Positions 16,198-25,066 are shown, counted from the stretch's first letter. The stretch is DNA of 64,000 nt from Pollutimonas sp963712655 (GCA_963712655.1 CAVQIT010000009.1:124001-188000); one strand, 5' to 3'. Notes: generated by a model not told the origin, from the sequence alone. Program-made: numbers and translations.

Positions 16198-18042
16198 ATG
16201 AATGTAGTAGCCAGTCCAGAACCTCCCATAGAACTGAATGCGCCCGTCGGCATGCGCCATGCCCGCCTCAAGGCATGGGTTGGCGAAATTGCCGCGCTTA
16301 CCCGCCCAGACCGTATCGAATGGTGCGATGGTTCCCAGCAGGAATACGACCGTTTGTGCGAACTGATGGTCCAGGCCGGCACGATGCGCCGCTTGAACTC
16401 CGACAAGCGCCCCAATTCCTATCTGGCCTGGTCGGATCCCGACGATGTGGCGCGTGTCGAAGACCGCACCTTCATCTGTTCCGAAAAACAGGAAGATGCC
16501 GGCCCCACCAATAACTGGACCGAGCCGGCCGCCATGCGCGCAACGCTCAATGGCCTGTTTGCGGGTTGCATGCGCGGACGCACCTTGTACGTGATTCCCT
16601 TTTCGATGGGCCCCTTGGGCTCGCCCATTGCGCATATCGGCGTGGAGCTGTCCGATTCGCCTTATGTCGTGGCGAATATGCGCCTGATGACGCGCATGGG
16701 CAGCAAAGTGTATGACGTGCTGGGCGCCGACGGCGATTTCGTGCCTTGCGTGCATTCGGTCGGCAAGCCCTTGGCCGCGGGCGAAGCGGATGTCGCATGG
16801 CCTTGCAACGATATCAAGTACATCGTGCATTACCCGCAGGATCGCGAAATCTGGTCGTTTGGCTCAGGTTACGGGGGCAATGCGCTGTTGGGCAAAAAAT
16901 GCTTCGCCCTGCGCATTGCTTCCAGCATGGGGCACGATCAGGGGTGGATGGCTGAACACATGCTTATCCTGGGCGTAACGTCGCCGCAGGGCAAGAAAAT
17001 GCATTTGGCGGCGGCATTTCCGTCGGCCTGCGGGAAAACCAATTTCGCCATGATGATTCCTCCGGCCTCTCTGCCGGGCTGGAAGGTCACGACCATCGGC
17101 GACGACATCGCCTGGATCAAACCCGCGGCGGACGGCCGCTTGTATGCGATCAACCCCGAGGCCGGCTACTTCGGCGTCGCCCCCGGCACCAACGAGAAAA
17201 CCAATTTCAATTGCATGGCGTCGCTGCGCGAGAACGTTATTTTTACCAATGTGGCCCTGACGGACGACGGCGATGTATGGTGGGAAGGGATGGGGCCGGC
17301 GCCGGCGCATTGCATCGATTGGCAGGGTAATGACTGGACTCCCGCCTCCGGGCGCAATGCCGCTCACCCGAATGCCCGGTTTACCGTGGCGGCGGTGCAA
17401 AACCCGGTCGTTGACCCCGATTGGGACAATCCCAAGGGCGTTGCGATCGATGCCTTCATTTTCGGCGGCCGCCGATCCGATACGGTTCCTTTGGTGACCG
17501 AGGCGCGCAATTGGGTGGAAGGCGTCTACATGGCTGCCACCTTGGGTTCCGAGACCACGGCCGCTGCTGCCGGCGCCCAGGGCGTGGTGCGGCGCGACCC
17601 TTTCGCCATGCTGCCGTTTTGCGGCTACAGCATGAGCTCCTATTTCGCGCATTGGCTCAAGCTGGGCGGGCAGTTGCAGGCAGCCGGCGCCACGCTGCCG
17701 CATATCTTCTGCGTCAATTGGTTCCAGACCGATAGCCAGGGCAGGTTCATGTGGCCCGGTTTCGGCGAAAACATGCGCGTCCTCAAATGGATGCTCGAAC
17801 GCATCGAGGGCTCGGCCCAAGGGCGGGATAATCTGTTCGGCATTACCCCCCGCTACCAGGACATCACCTGGGACGGGCTGGATTTCGATAGCGCCAGGTT
17901 CCAGCGCATCACAGACATCGATCCCGACGCATGGCGCAAAGAGCTGGACTTGCATGCGGAATTGTTCGACAAACTTGCCCATCGCTTGCCGGCGGAATTG
18001 CCGGCGTTCCAGAACCAATTGCGCGAGAAGCTGGATACCTAG
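16198..18042 (+). CDS. pckG: GTP-dependent phosphoenolpyruvate carboxykinase
   Basis: The 614-residue enzyme converts oxaloacetate and GTP to PEP, CO2 and GDP, feeding gluconeogenesis from organic acids. It has the GTP-type P-loop with the reactive cysteine in FPSACGKTNFAMM (about residue 277) and further family marks GVAPGTNEKTN near 325 and FGGRRSDTVPLV near 425. The length is normal. The ATG at 16198 follows GGAGAAA, whereas an open upstream extension lacks family similarity. The TAG stop at 18040-18042 is formed by the first three bases of the repeat element that follows. The gene fits a bacterium living on small acids. Confidence 0.96.
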   Translation: MNVVASPEPPIELNAPVGMRHARLKAWVGEIAALTRPDRIEWCDGSQQEYDRLCELMVQAGTMRRLNSDKRPNSYLAWSDPDDVARVEDRTFICSEKQEDAGPTNNWTEPAAMRATLNGLFAGCMRGRTLYVIPFSMGPLGSPIAHIGVELSDSPYVVANMRLMTRMGSKVYDVLGADGDFVPCVHSVGKPLAAGEADVAWPCNDIKYIVHYPQDREIWSFGSGYGGNALLGKKCFALRIASSMGHDQGWMAEHMLILGVTSPQGKKMHLAAAFPSACGKTNFAMMIPPASLPGWKVTTIGDDIAWIKPAADGRLYAINPEAGYFGVAPGTNEKTNFNCMASLRENVIFTNVALTDDGDVWWEGMGPAPAHCIDWQGNDWTPASGRNAAHPNARFTVAAVQNPVVDPDWDNPKGVAIDAFIFGGRRSDTVPLVTEARNWVEGVYMAATLGSETTAAAAGAQGVVRRDPFAMLPFCGYSMSSYFAHWLKLGGQLQAAGATLPHIFCVNWFQTDSQGRFMWPGFGENMRVLKWMLERIEGSAQGRDNLFGITPRYQDITWDGLDFDSARFQRITDIDPDAWRKELDLHAELFDKLAHRLPAELPAFQNQLREKLDT

Positions 18043-18310
18043 GGCCTGTTGACGCTACATCCCCGCCCGCGCCGGTGTCATATCGGGCGCAGGGCAAGGC
18101 GCGGATGAGGCGGCGTACCGAGCTGTACGCAACGAATCTGCAACACAGCCCTGCGCCCGATATGCCACCGGCCCTACGGGTGATCGGGTCAACGCCGCGC
18201 TGGCTGCGTTGCGAATGCTCGCCGTAGCGGCGGCTACGCCTGCGCTTCGCGCCTTGCCGGCGCGGCGTTGACCCGTCACGCGGGCGGGGATGTAGCGTCA
18301 ACAGGCCCTA
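18040..18310. repeat. MITE-like structured repeat element, copy 2
   Basis: A 271-bp element with perfect 32-bp inverted ends, starting TAGGGCCTGTTGACGCTA. Inside are a 24-bp inverted pair at 18072-18095 with 18148-18171 (one mismatch) and a perfect 15-bp pair at 18186-18200 with 18260-18274. It is flanked by CTAG on both sides if the ends are counted from GGCC. Compared with copy 1, an A-T pair in the ends is G-C here, and GGATGC/GCATCC in the first inner stem is GGGCGC/GCGCCC, so both sides changed together. The pckG stop codon lies in its left end. Confidence 0.88.
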
Positions 18311-19131
18311 GGCTGAATCGACATTCAAGGCATCCATATAGCTAGGGATGCGAGGTAGATAAATGCGAGAAAGTTGGCGGATTTTCGGTCGTAGCGCGTT
18401 GCGATGCGGCGATATTGCTTGAGCCGGGCGAAGCAGCGCTCAATTCGATTGCGCAAGCGATAACGGGTCTTGTCGTAGAAACGGGGCTGTTGGCAGGTGC
18501 GTGGGGGAATCACAGGCTCGCAGCTCTGGGCCCGCAGGTGCTCGACGAACTCGCGGCTGTCGTAGCCTTTATCGGCCAGCACGTAGCGAGATTGCAGGCC
18601 CGCCAGCAAGGCCGCCGCCTGGGTAATGTCGTTACGCTGGCCCCCAGTCAGAATAATGCGCACAGGTCGTCCACGGCCATCAACGGCCAAGTGGATTTTT
18701 GTGCTCAGGCCTCCTCGGGAGCGCCCCAGAGCCGAGTCCGGCCCCCCCCTTTTCCGGTCGCTGCCTGTGCATGCGCTCGGACGATACTGCTGTCGATCAT
18801 CAGGTATTCGTTGTCCCGGTCCCGGGTCAACGCTTGGAACACGCGCTCCCAGACCCCCTTGGCAGCCCAACGGGTAAAACGCTTGTGCACGCTCTTGTAT
18901 TGGCCATAGCGTGGCGGAAGATCGCTCCACCGCGCCCCAGACCGCAACACCCACAACACGGCGTTGATGAACACCCTGTTGTCCACCGCCGTGCGCCCCG
19001 GATCACCTACCTTGCCTGGCAGCAATGATTCGATGCGCTCCCATTGCGCATGGCTGAGTTCATAACGACTGGGACGGGCTGCTGAACGCTTCGACATCCA
19101 CTCATTTTAAATGAATGTCGATTCAGCCTAG
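18308..19131 (-). mobile_element. IS5-family (IS427-group-like) insertion sequence with CTAG duplication
   Basis: The element proper spans 18312-19127 (816 bp) and is bounded by the perfect 16-bp inverted repeat GCTGAATCGACATTCA. CTAG stands at both flanks (18308-18311 and 19128-19131) and is the likely target duplication. Two overlapping frames encode one transposase. The left CTAG is also the outer end of repeat copy 2, so the insertion lies exactly at that element's border. The element looks complete. Confidence 0.88.
18325..19097 (-). CDS. IS5-family DDE transposase in two frames
   Basis: The first frame (19097 down to 18705, 130 residues) holds the N-terminal DUF4096-like domain (LSHAQWERIESLLPG) and the first catalytic aspartate in MIDSSIVRAHAQAA. 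The second frame (to 18325) holds the second aspartate (VLADKGYDSREFVEH) and the glutamate (RNRIERCFARLKQYRR). The frames join by a -1 shift at A4G8 (minus strand near 18745-18756), a slippery run of the kind used by IS427-group elements. The joined product would have about 255-260 residues, normal for the group. Confidence 0.88.
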
Positions 19132-19149
19132 CGCCCGGTCCCGGCTGCC

Positions 19150-20217
19150 TCATGGCGCCGGCGGGCTTGTTGCGGGCAGCGTCATGTGTTGCTCCCATTG
19201 GTCCAGGGGTAATGGCGGGGATTGCCGCCAGATGCGCCGTATGGTGGCCAGTAATTCGGGGCCTCCACGGTCGCTGGGCCAATAAGCCGGTTTGACGGCT
19301 TCCCATGCGTTTTCGGGTCCGGTTCGTTGCGCAAGCAGGAAACGGAAAGAATAGTAGCCGGTTCCCAGGCCCATGCGCAGGTCGGTGGCCACGAGCTGGC
19401 CGCCTATATCGTCGTAGCGCAGCCAGTCGCCGGTGAACCAGCGCAGGCCTGCCAATTGGGGCGAACCGGCCAGTGCGCCGGCCAGATCGCTGTTCAAGGC
19501 AAGCTCGATCCGCTCTGGCGCAGCCCTGTCCAGCAGGCCGCTTATCACCTCGATGTAATTGTCGTCGGCTGTCCGCGCGACCACGCGCCACAACAGGATA
19601 CTGAAGGGCTCTGGAGTGGAAAACATGGCCTTTACCTGGATGCCGTCCTGAGCCAACTGGTTACCGACACGGGCTTCAATGGTTGATTTGGCGGCCAGCG
19701 ACAGCGCCAGGTAGGCGGTGCTCAAGCCCAGCGCCCAGCCCAGGGCGTGGCGCGAACCTTGGCCCGCTCCCGCAATCAGCGCGGCGACGACGGCGATTAG
19801 CAATGGCACGGTATAGAACGGGTCAATAATGAATATGCTGGAACCGCTTACGGGCGTGGGCCGCAGAGGCCACCATAGTTGCGTGCCATAGCTGGTGAAT
19901 GCGTCCAGCAGCGGATGCGTCAGCAATACCAGCCAGAGCGTCAGAAATAGCCGTCCGGTTCGATATTGCCGCGTTGGTTTCCAATGTCGCACGGCCGCGG
20001 TCAGCAAGACCGCAAGGCCGGTCAGCACGAATGCCGAGTGCGAGAAGCCGCGGTGATTGATCATGCCCGTGACGGGGTCGCCATAATTAATCAGCACATC
20101 CAGGTCGGGCAGCGTTGCCAGCACGGCGCCTGCCAGCAATGCCTTGCGCCCATGGAAACGGCCCAGCATGGCGCCGGAAATCCCCGCGCCCAGCACGGCT
20201 TGTGTCAGTGAGTCCAT
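19150..20217 (-). CDS. YdjM-type membrane-bound metal-dependent hydrolase family protein
   Basis: The protein of 355 residues starts MDSLTQAVLGAGISGAMLGR and carries LPDLDVLINYGD and NHRGFSHSAF near residues 35-60, the Asp/His motifs of the YdjM (DUF457) family. These are followed by LTHPLLDAFTSYGTQLWWP near 100 and several membrane helices. The ATG at 20217 is preferred over an upstream ATG because AGGAG precedes it. The soluble C-terminal 150 residues are less conserved. Members are inner-membrane proteins of uncertain role. Confidence 0.82.
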   Translation of the reverse strand: MDSLTQAVLGAGISGAMLGRFHGRKALLAGAVLATLPDLDVLINYGDPVTGMINHRGFSHSAFVLTGLAVLLTAAVRHWKPTRQYRTGRLFLTLWLVLLTHPLLDAFTSYGTQLWWPLRPTPVSGSSIFIIDPFYTVPLLIAVVAALIAGAGQGSRHALGWALGLSTAYLALSLAAKSTIEARVGNQLAQDGIQVKAMFSTPEPFSILLWRVVARTADDNYIEVISGLLDRAAPERIELALNSDLAGALAGSPQLAGLRWFTGDWLRYDDIGGQLVATDLRMGLGTGYYSFRFLLAQRTGPENAWEAVKPAYWPSDRGGPELLATIRRIWRQSPPLPLDQWEQHMTLPATSPPAP

Positions 20218-20687
20218 CAATGCTCCTGTTACGGGTTCGGATATATGTCCGGCGCGTTTGAACGATGCGGGGAGAACTGCTGCAAAGAGTAACAATATCC
20301 GGGTTAACGAGCGTATTTAACCCAATTCGCGAAACTTTCATGAAAAAGAGGTATGTTTAAGGCTTGCCTGGGTTTTATTTCCAAGAATCGATGGTGGATA
20401 TCGCCCAGTTTGGAAGTCGCTTTAGACGATGACAGTTTTTGATTGTGAGGCTAGCATGCTTGTCAAACCACGAACGCCAACTCCGTTTCGGCCACTGCAA
20501 ACGGATACTCAGCAACTTATCAATGAAGAGCGCGCAAAACAGGCATCGGCCAAGCGCATCATCAGCATGAGCGGCGTGGGAAACGAACGTTACGGCAAAA
20601 AGCATATCAAGTCGCCCACCTGATCCGGTCTGTAAAGGCACTGGCGTTAAAATAAGCGGTTCCGTCTCTCAGACTGTTTTAACGACC
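20218..20687. other. Intergenic region with one doubtful small frame
   Basis: This 470-base stretch lies between the divergent YdjM-like and trhO genes. A 64-residue frame at 20429-20623 on the plus strand (internal ATG at 20456 gives 55 residues ending KKHIKSPT) has no recognisable family and no clear ribosome-binding site. The trhO promoter should lie near 20620-20680. Nothing else is evident. Confidence 0.4.
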
Positions 20688-21701
20688 ATGGCTAATTTTC
20701 GCATCGCTGCGTTATACAAATTCGTTCATCTTCCCGACTTCGAAGCATTGCAGGCGCCTTTGCTGGCATGTTGCGAAGCCAACGACGTAAAAGGCACTTT
20801 GCTGTTGGCTGAAGAAGGCATCAACGGCACCATTGCCGGCTCCCCCGGCGGGGTCGATGCCGTATTGGGCTATTTGCGCGGTGAGCCGCGCCTTGCCAGC
20901 CTGGTGCATAAAGAATCATGGTCGCAGGCCATGCCTTTCTATCGCATGAAGGTCAAGCTCAAGCGCGAAATCGTGACGATGGGTGTGCCTAACGTGCATG
21001 CGCAGACCATGGCCGGCACCTATGTCAAGCCGCAAGACTGGAACGCCCTGATCGACGATCCCGACGTCGTGGTTGTGGATACGCGTAACGATTACGAGGT
21101 ATCCATCGGCACCTTCGACCGGGCGGTCAACCCGCGTACCGCCAGCTTCACCGACTTGCCGCAATGGATAAAAGACCAATCCTCCGAAGGAGGGGTGTTG
21201 CACGGCAAGCCGCGCGTGGCCATGTTCTGCACCGGCGGCATACGCTGCGAAAAGTCTACCGCCTACATGCGTACGCTAGGGTTCGACGAGGTCTATCACC
21301 TGGAAGGCGGCATTCTCAAGTATCTGGAAACGGTGCCGGTCGAAGAAAGCCGCTGGAACGGCGAGTGCTTTGTGTTCGATGAGCGGGTGTCGGTCGTGCA
21401 TGGACTGGAGCCGGGCCATTACGAATTCTGCCGTGCTTGCCGCTTGCCGTTAAGCGCGGAAGATAAAGCCAGTGCGCATTTTGTCGAAGGCGTCAGTTGC
21501 CCCCATTGCCATGACAAGCACACTGAAGACCAGAAACAGCGTTTCGCCGAACGCCAGAAACAAGTGGGGCTGGCAAAGCAGCGCGCCGAACGGCATATCG
21601 GCGAACGCGTCGAATTGAAAAAAGCGGCCAAGGAAAAAGCCGAAGCCGAGGCTCAAGCGCGCAGGCAGCGCAAATTGGCAAGGCTGGGCCAGGCCGGATA
21701 G
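20688..21701 (+). CDS. trhO: tRNA uridine-5-oxyacetic acid/5-hydroxyuridine pathway hydroxylase (rhodanese-like, YceA)
   Basis: The 337-residue protein matches TrhO/YceA. An N-terminal acylphosphatase-like domain (EEGINGTIAGS near residue 45) is followed by a rhodanese domain at about 120-220 with the active cysteine at C181 in CTGGIRCEKSTAYM. A cysteine-rich C-terminal segment (CRACRLPL, SCPHCHDKH) and a basic coiled tail complete it. TrhO hydroxylates U34 of some tRNAs in an oxygen-dependent way. The length is typical. Confidence 0.92.
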   Translation: MANFRIAALYKFVHLPDFEALQAPLLACCEANDVKGTLLLAEEGINGTIAGSPGGVDAVLGYLRGEPRLASLVHKESWSQAMPFYRMKVKLKREIVTMGVPNVHAQTMAGTYVKPQDWNALIDDPDVVVVDTRNDYEVSIGTFDRAVNPRTASFTDLPQWIKDQSSEGGVLHGKPRVAMFCTGGIRCEKSTAYMRTLGFDEVYHLEGGILKYLETVPVEESRWNGECFVFDERVSVVHGLEPGHYEFCRACRLPLSAEDKASAHFVEGVSCPHCHDKHTEDQKQRFAERQKQVGLAKQRAERHIGERVELKKAAKEKAEAEAQARRQRKLARLGQAG

Positions 21702-21725
21702 GGCGGGCGCGGACCTCTTATTACG

Positions 21726-22391
21726 ATGGCCATTCAGACTTACCCCGTTCTGTATTCGTTCCGCCGTTGTCCCTATGCGATGCGGGCGCGGTCGGCCATT
21801 GCCGAAAGCGGGCTGGCCTGCGAATTGCGTGAGGTCGTATTGCGCAATAAGCCGCAATCATTGCTGGACGCATCCCCCAAGGCGACCGTCCCGGTGTTGA
21901 TCGATATCGATGGGCGGCTTCTCGAGCAAAGCCTGGATATCATGTTGTGGGCTTTGGAGCGCAACGATCCGCAGGGGTGGCTGGCGGCTCCGCAAGACGG
22001 CTTGGCCGGCATGCTGGCCTTGATCGGAGAATGCGATGGAGATTTCAAATATCACCTCGATCGCTACAAGTATCCCCAGCGCTACGACAATGCCGATGCC
22101 TTTCCGCATCGCGGCGTAGCGGCGGCATGGCTATCGGTTCTTGAATCAAGACTGGCCGGCGGGCCCTTTTTGTTCGGCGGCCATATGTCGCTGGCCGATG
22201 CCGCAATCGCGCCATTTGTGCGCCAGTTCGCCCATGTGGATATGGAATGGTTCGAGGCGCGGCCGTGGCCGCGTCTGCAATCCTGGCTGCGGCAATGGTC
22301 GCAGTCTGAACTGTTCGAGCGCATTATGGAAAAGTACGATCCCTGGAAACCCGGCGACGCGCCGGCGATGTTTCCGCGAAACGCCGGATAG
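21726..22391 (+). CDS. Glutathione S-transferase-like protein
   Basis: A 221-residue protein with an N-terminal thioredoxin-fold domain (LYSFRRCPYAMRARSAI, a CPYA active-site variant near residue 15; KATVPVLIDIDGRLLEQSLDI) and a helical GST_C domain (FLFGGHMSLADAAIAPFVRQF near 150). It starts 25 bases after trhO, so it is probably co-transcribed. The substrate is unknown. The final codons form one arm of a strong hairpin shared with the convergent Bug gene's 3' side. Confidence 0.87.
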   Translation: MAIQTYPVLYSFRRCPYAMRARSAIAESGLACELREVVLRNKPQSLLDASPKATVPVLIDIDGRLLEQSLDIMLWALERNDPQGWLAAPQDGLAGMLALIGECDGDFKYHLDRYKYPQRYDNADAFPHRGVAAAWLSVLESRLAGGPFLFGGHMSLADAAIAPFVRQFAHVDMEWFEARPWPRLQSWLRQWSQSELFERIMEKYDPWKPGDAPAMFPRNAG

Positions 22392-22420
22392 CCTCAAACG
22401 AGGGCAATCCGGCGTTTCGC
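22376..22420. terminator. Bidirectional hairpin between GST and Bug genes
   Basis: GCGAAACGCCGGAT at 22376-22389 and its exact complement at 22407-22420 form a 14-bp stem around a 17-base loop. The left arm overlaps the last codons and stop of the GST gene. The right side is about 50 bases past the stop of the convergent Bug gene. No long T-run is present, so it may act as a barrier or a Rho-assisted terminator. Confidence 0.45.
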
Positions 22421-22470
22421 ATGGTTTCGATTGTGTAGCTTGCCGATAAGCCTGGCTTGCCTTGGCCGCC

Positions 22471-23445
22471 TTAGTTGTCGACGTGCAGATTGTTGTCTTT
22501 GATCAGCTTTTCAAAGCGGACCACATCGGTATCGATCAGGGTCTTGAGCGCCGCGGGGCCTCGCTCTTCTTTTTTGGGAATGGGCGCGGCAAAGCTCTTC
22601 ATTTGCTCGATGACTTTAGGGTCCTGGAATGAATTATTGAGCGCTTGCGCCAGCGTTTCGACGATAGCGTCCGGCGTGTCCTTTGGCGCGACAACGGCAT
22701 TCCAGACATGCAGGTCGAAATCGGGGACGCCCGCCTCTTTGAATGTCGGAGTGTCGGGCAGCTGTTCTATGCGCGCGTCTCCTGAAACGGCGATAGGCAA
22801 TATGCGCCCGCCCTTGCTGGCGGGAATCATCGTCACGGTTTGATCGATGACCGCATCGATGGTGCCGGCCATCAGGTCGGCAATGGAAGGACCCGCGCCG
22901 CGATAGGGAATCTGCATCGCTTTCGTATGTGTGACGCTGCTGAAGAACACCGACGAAATATGCCCTGTGGAGCCCGCGCCGGAATGGCCGAAATCGATGC
23001 TGGTGTTTTCGACATTCAGCCTTTTCAGCAGTTCGGCCATGTCTTTGATACCGCTTTTCTGGCTGACGGAGAGCACCATAGGGACTTTTGCGACCAGGCC
23101 TATGGATTTCACGTCCCGGCGCGGGTCGTAGCCCGCCTTGGGATAAAGCGTTCCCGCAATGGCGAAATTACCCATATTGCCCAGAGAAATCGTGTAGCCG
23201 TCGGGTTTCGCCTGCATCAGCTTCTTTATGCCTATCATGCCGCCGCCGCCGCCCACATTCTCGACAACGATGGTCTGCTTCAGTTGCCGTCCCATGGCGT
23301 CGGCCATGACGCGCGCCAGGGCGTCGGTAGAACCCCCCGCCGCATACGGCACTATCATTGATATGGATCGATTGGGGTAGTCGGCGGCATGGGCCGCGCT
23401 GCCCAGGGCTGTGCATGCCAGCAATGCGACAAGAGTTGTTTTCAT
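22471..23445 (-). CDS. Bug-family tripartite tricarboxylate transporter receptor
   Basis: A 324-residue receptor with a clear signal peptide (TTLVALLACTALGSAAHAA), then YPNRSISMIVPYAAGGSTD, a glycine-rich ENVGGGGGMIG loop near residue 70, and VVAPKDTPDAIVETL near 255. The ATG at 23445 follows GGGAGA and overlaps the end of the dehydrogenase gene by four bases (ATGA), so the two are translationally coupled. Last gene of a three-gene operon with a divergent GntR regulator. Confidence 0.92.
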   Translation of the reverse strand: MKTTLVALLACTALGSAAHAADYPNRSISMIVPYAAGGSTDALARVMADAMGRQLKQTIVVENVGGGGGMIGIKKLMQAKPDGYTISLGNMGNFAIAGTLYPKAGYDPRRDVKSIGLVAKVPMVLSVSQKSGIKDMAELLKRLNVENTSIDFGHSGAGSTGHISSVFFSSVTHTKAMQIPYRGAGPSIADLMAGTIDAVIDQTVTMIPASKGGRILPIAVSGDARIEQLPDTPTFKEAGVPDFDLHVWNAVVAPKDTPDAIVETLAQALNNSFQDPKVIEQMKSFAAPIPKKEERGPAALKTLIDTDVVRFEKLIKDNNLHVDN

Positions 23446-24353
23446 GTTTTGTCTCCCAGTTCTGTATTGCTTAGATGTTCTAATAGTTTGGCGACCGCGG
23501 TATGGTCTTGCCCTTTGCCCAGCATGCTGGCCGACGAGGCCCATAGTTCCCGGCACAAGGAAGAGAACGGCGCCGGCGTGGCCGAATCGGTGGCGATACC
23601 CAGAGCGATGGTCAAGTCCTTGACCATCAAGTCCAGCCCGAAGCCGGAATTGAATTGGCGCGAAAGCACGAATTGCTTGAATTTCTTTTGGGTGGAATTG
23701 TTCATCCCGGTAGATGAATTCAGCACGTCGACCATGACGTCGGGGTCCAGCCCGAAGCGTTGGCCAATGAGCAGGGCTTCGATGCCGATCAGGAAACCGC
23801 CCGCGGAAACCAGGTTGTTCAATGCTTTCATGGCATGGGCGCTGCCCACGTCGCCAGTGTGGACGATGGATTTTCCCATGCAGGAAAGAATGGCCATGTT
23901 TTGTTCGACTTGCTGGCTTGCGCCGCCCACCATAATGGCCAGATCGCCGGTTATGGCCCGGGACACGCCGCCGGAGACGGGTGCATCCAGCAAGATTGCG
24001 CCGGCTTCCTGGGCAAGCGCGGCAAGTTTTTGAGTCTGGCTGGGAATGCCGGAGCTCATTTCCAGGATGACGGCGCCTTTTTTTATCGACGACAGCACGC
24101 CGTCGCGGCCGGTCAGGACGGATTCCACAATGGCGCTGGTCGGCAGCATGGTGATGATGGCGTCGCTTTGGCGGGCCAGATCGGCGCCGGAAGTGGCTGT
24201 CGCCGCGCCTATCGTTGCCGCGAATTCGCTGGCGGCCTGGGTGTTGGCATCCATTGCGATCAGCTTGTAGCCGGCTTTATGCAGGCACAGCGCCATGGGC
24301 TTGCCCATGCTGCCGATGCCTATGATTCCGATGGTATCGACGGGGCGGTTCAT
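23442..24353 (-). CDS. 3-hydroxyisobutyrate dehydrogenase-family NAD(P)-dependent oxidoreductase
   Basis: The 303-residue enzyme has the beta-HAD layout: GIIGIGSMGKPMA dinucleotide loop at residue 8, LLDAPVSGGVSRA near 122, and the catalytic lysine in MKALNNLVSAGG near 172. It should oxidise a beta-hydroxy acid or reduce a semialdehyde such as tartronate semialdehyde. It overlaps the decarboxylase-like gene by one base and the Bug gene by four, forming a compact operon. Confidence 0.9.
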   Translation of the reverse strand: MNRPVDTIGIIGIGSMGKPMALCLHKAGYKLIAMDANTQAASEFAATIGAATATSGADLARQSDAIITMLPTSAIVESVLTGRDGVLSSIKKGAVILEMSSGIPSQTQKLAALAQEAGAILLDAPVSGGVSRAITGDLAIMVGGASQQVEQNMAILSCMGKSIVHTGDVGSAHAMKALNNLVSAGGFLIGIEALLIGQRFGLDPDVMVDVLNSSTGMNNSTQKKFKQFVLSRQFNSGFGLDLMVKDLTIALGIATDSATPAPFSSLCRELWASSASMLGKGQDHTAVAKLLEHLSNTELGDKT

Positions 24354-24772
24354 TACTTGTCCTCGGTTTTCTTATAAGCGCCTTCTTCTTCAAGCACCTG
24401 GTTGGCGACCTTGAATGCGTCCAGCCCTGCGGGGATGCCGCAGTAAACCGTGGCCTGAAGCAGGATTTCCTTGATTTCCTCGACGCTTACACCGTTGGTA
24501 AGGGCGCCTTTGACGTGCAGTTTGATTTCAGCGGGGCGGTTCAGCGCGGTAAGCATGGCCAGGTTCAGCATGCTGCGGGTTTTACGCTCCAGGCCGGGCC
24601 GGTTCCAGGCATAGCCCCAGCACCATTCGGTGGTGATGTGCTGGAAGGCCGACATGAATTCATTTGCCTTGGCCAGCGACCCGTCTACATAGTCGGCGCC
24701 CAGTACTTCGCGCCGGGTCTTCAGACCGTCTTGAAAAAGTTGTTCCAATGGATTGTTTGTGGCGTTCTTCAT
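24353..24772 (-). CDS. Carboxymuconolactone decarboxylase family protein (PcaC-like)
   Basis: The 139-residue helical protein is PcaC-like: VDGSLAKANEFMSAFQHITTEWCWGYAW, then LERKTRSMLNLAMLTALNRP, LHVKGALTNGVSVEEIKEIL and a C-terminal YCGIPAGLDAF stretch. Most CMD proteins of this length in catabolic operons act as decarboxylases or lyases on small lactones; it lacks the CxxC of AhpD. First gene of the leftward operon with the dehydrogenase and Bug receptor. Confidence 0.88.
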   Translation of the reverse strand: MKNATNNPLEQLFQDGLKTRREVLGADYVDGSLAKANEFMSAFQHITTEWCWGYAWNRPGLERKTRSMLNLAMLTALNRPAEIKLHVKGALTNGVSVEEIKEILLQATVYCGIPAGLDAFKVANQVLEEEGAYKKTEDK

Positions 24773-24832
24773 ACCGTACCTTTGTTGTGAGCGTTGCGGG
24801 AAAGATGATGGAAGCGTCTGCTTATCGGATAT

Positions 24833-24855
24833 TATTGTAATACAATATTATTGTA
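24833..24855. promoter_or_regulatory. Nested palindromes, likely GntR operator
   Basis: TATTGTA-A-TACAATA (24833-24847) and TACAATA-T-TATTGTA (24841-24855) are overlapping perfect dyads around TTGTA/TACAA, in the style of FCD-type GntR sites. They lie 61 bases upstream of the decarboxylase-like start and about 210 upstream of the GntR gene. The remaining sequence between the two genes (24773-25066) shows nothing else. Confidence 0.6.
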
Positions 24856-25066
24856 TGTTGATATTGGTTTTTTTGGCAAAGCTTCCAGGCTTTTTGCCAC
24901 TGGCGCGACTGGGAGGCGGCCAAATAAGGAATGAAATCGTGCGGCCTGGCTAAGGACCTCTGATCAAATCGCCCGACTGCCGCATCCTCCTGACAGGCGC
25001 CCTGCTGCGTTGGGGATCCTTAATGCTAGTATTGGGTCAATTCGCCGAAACACCTAAATTTGAAAA

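Noticed and set aside
20375..20641. Minus-strand frame of 88 codons in the YdjM-trhO gap
   Set aside because: No ribosome-binding site or family; its sequence overlaps a plus-strand frame that is itself doubtful.
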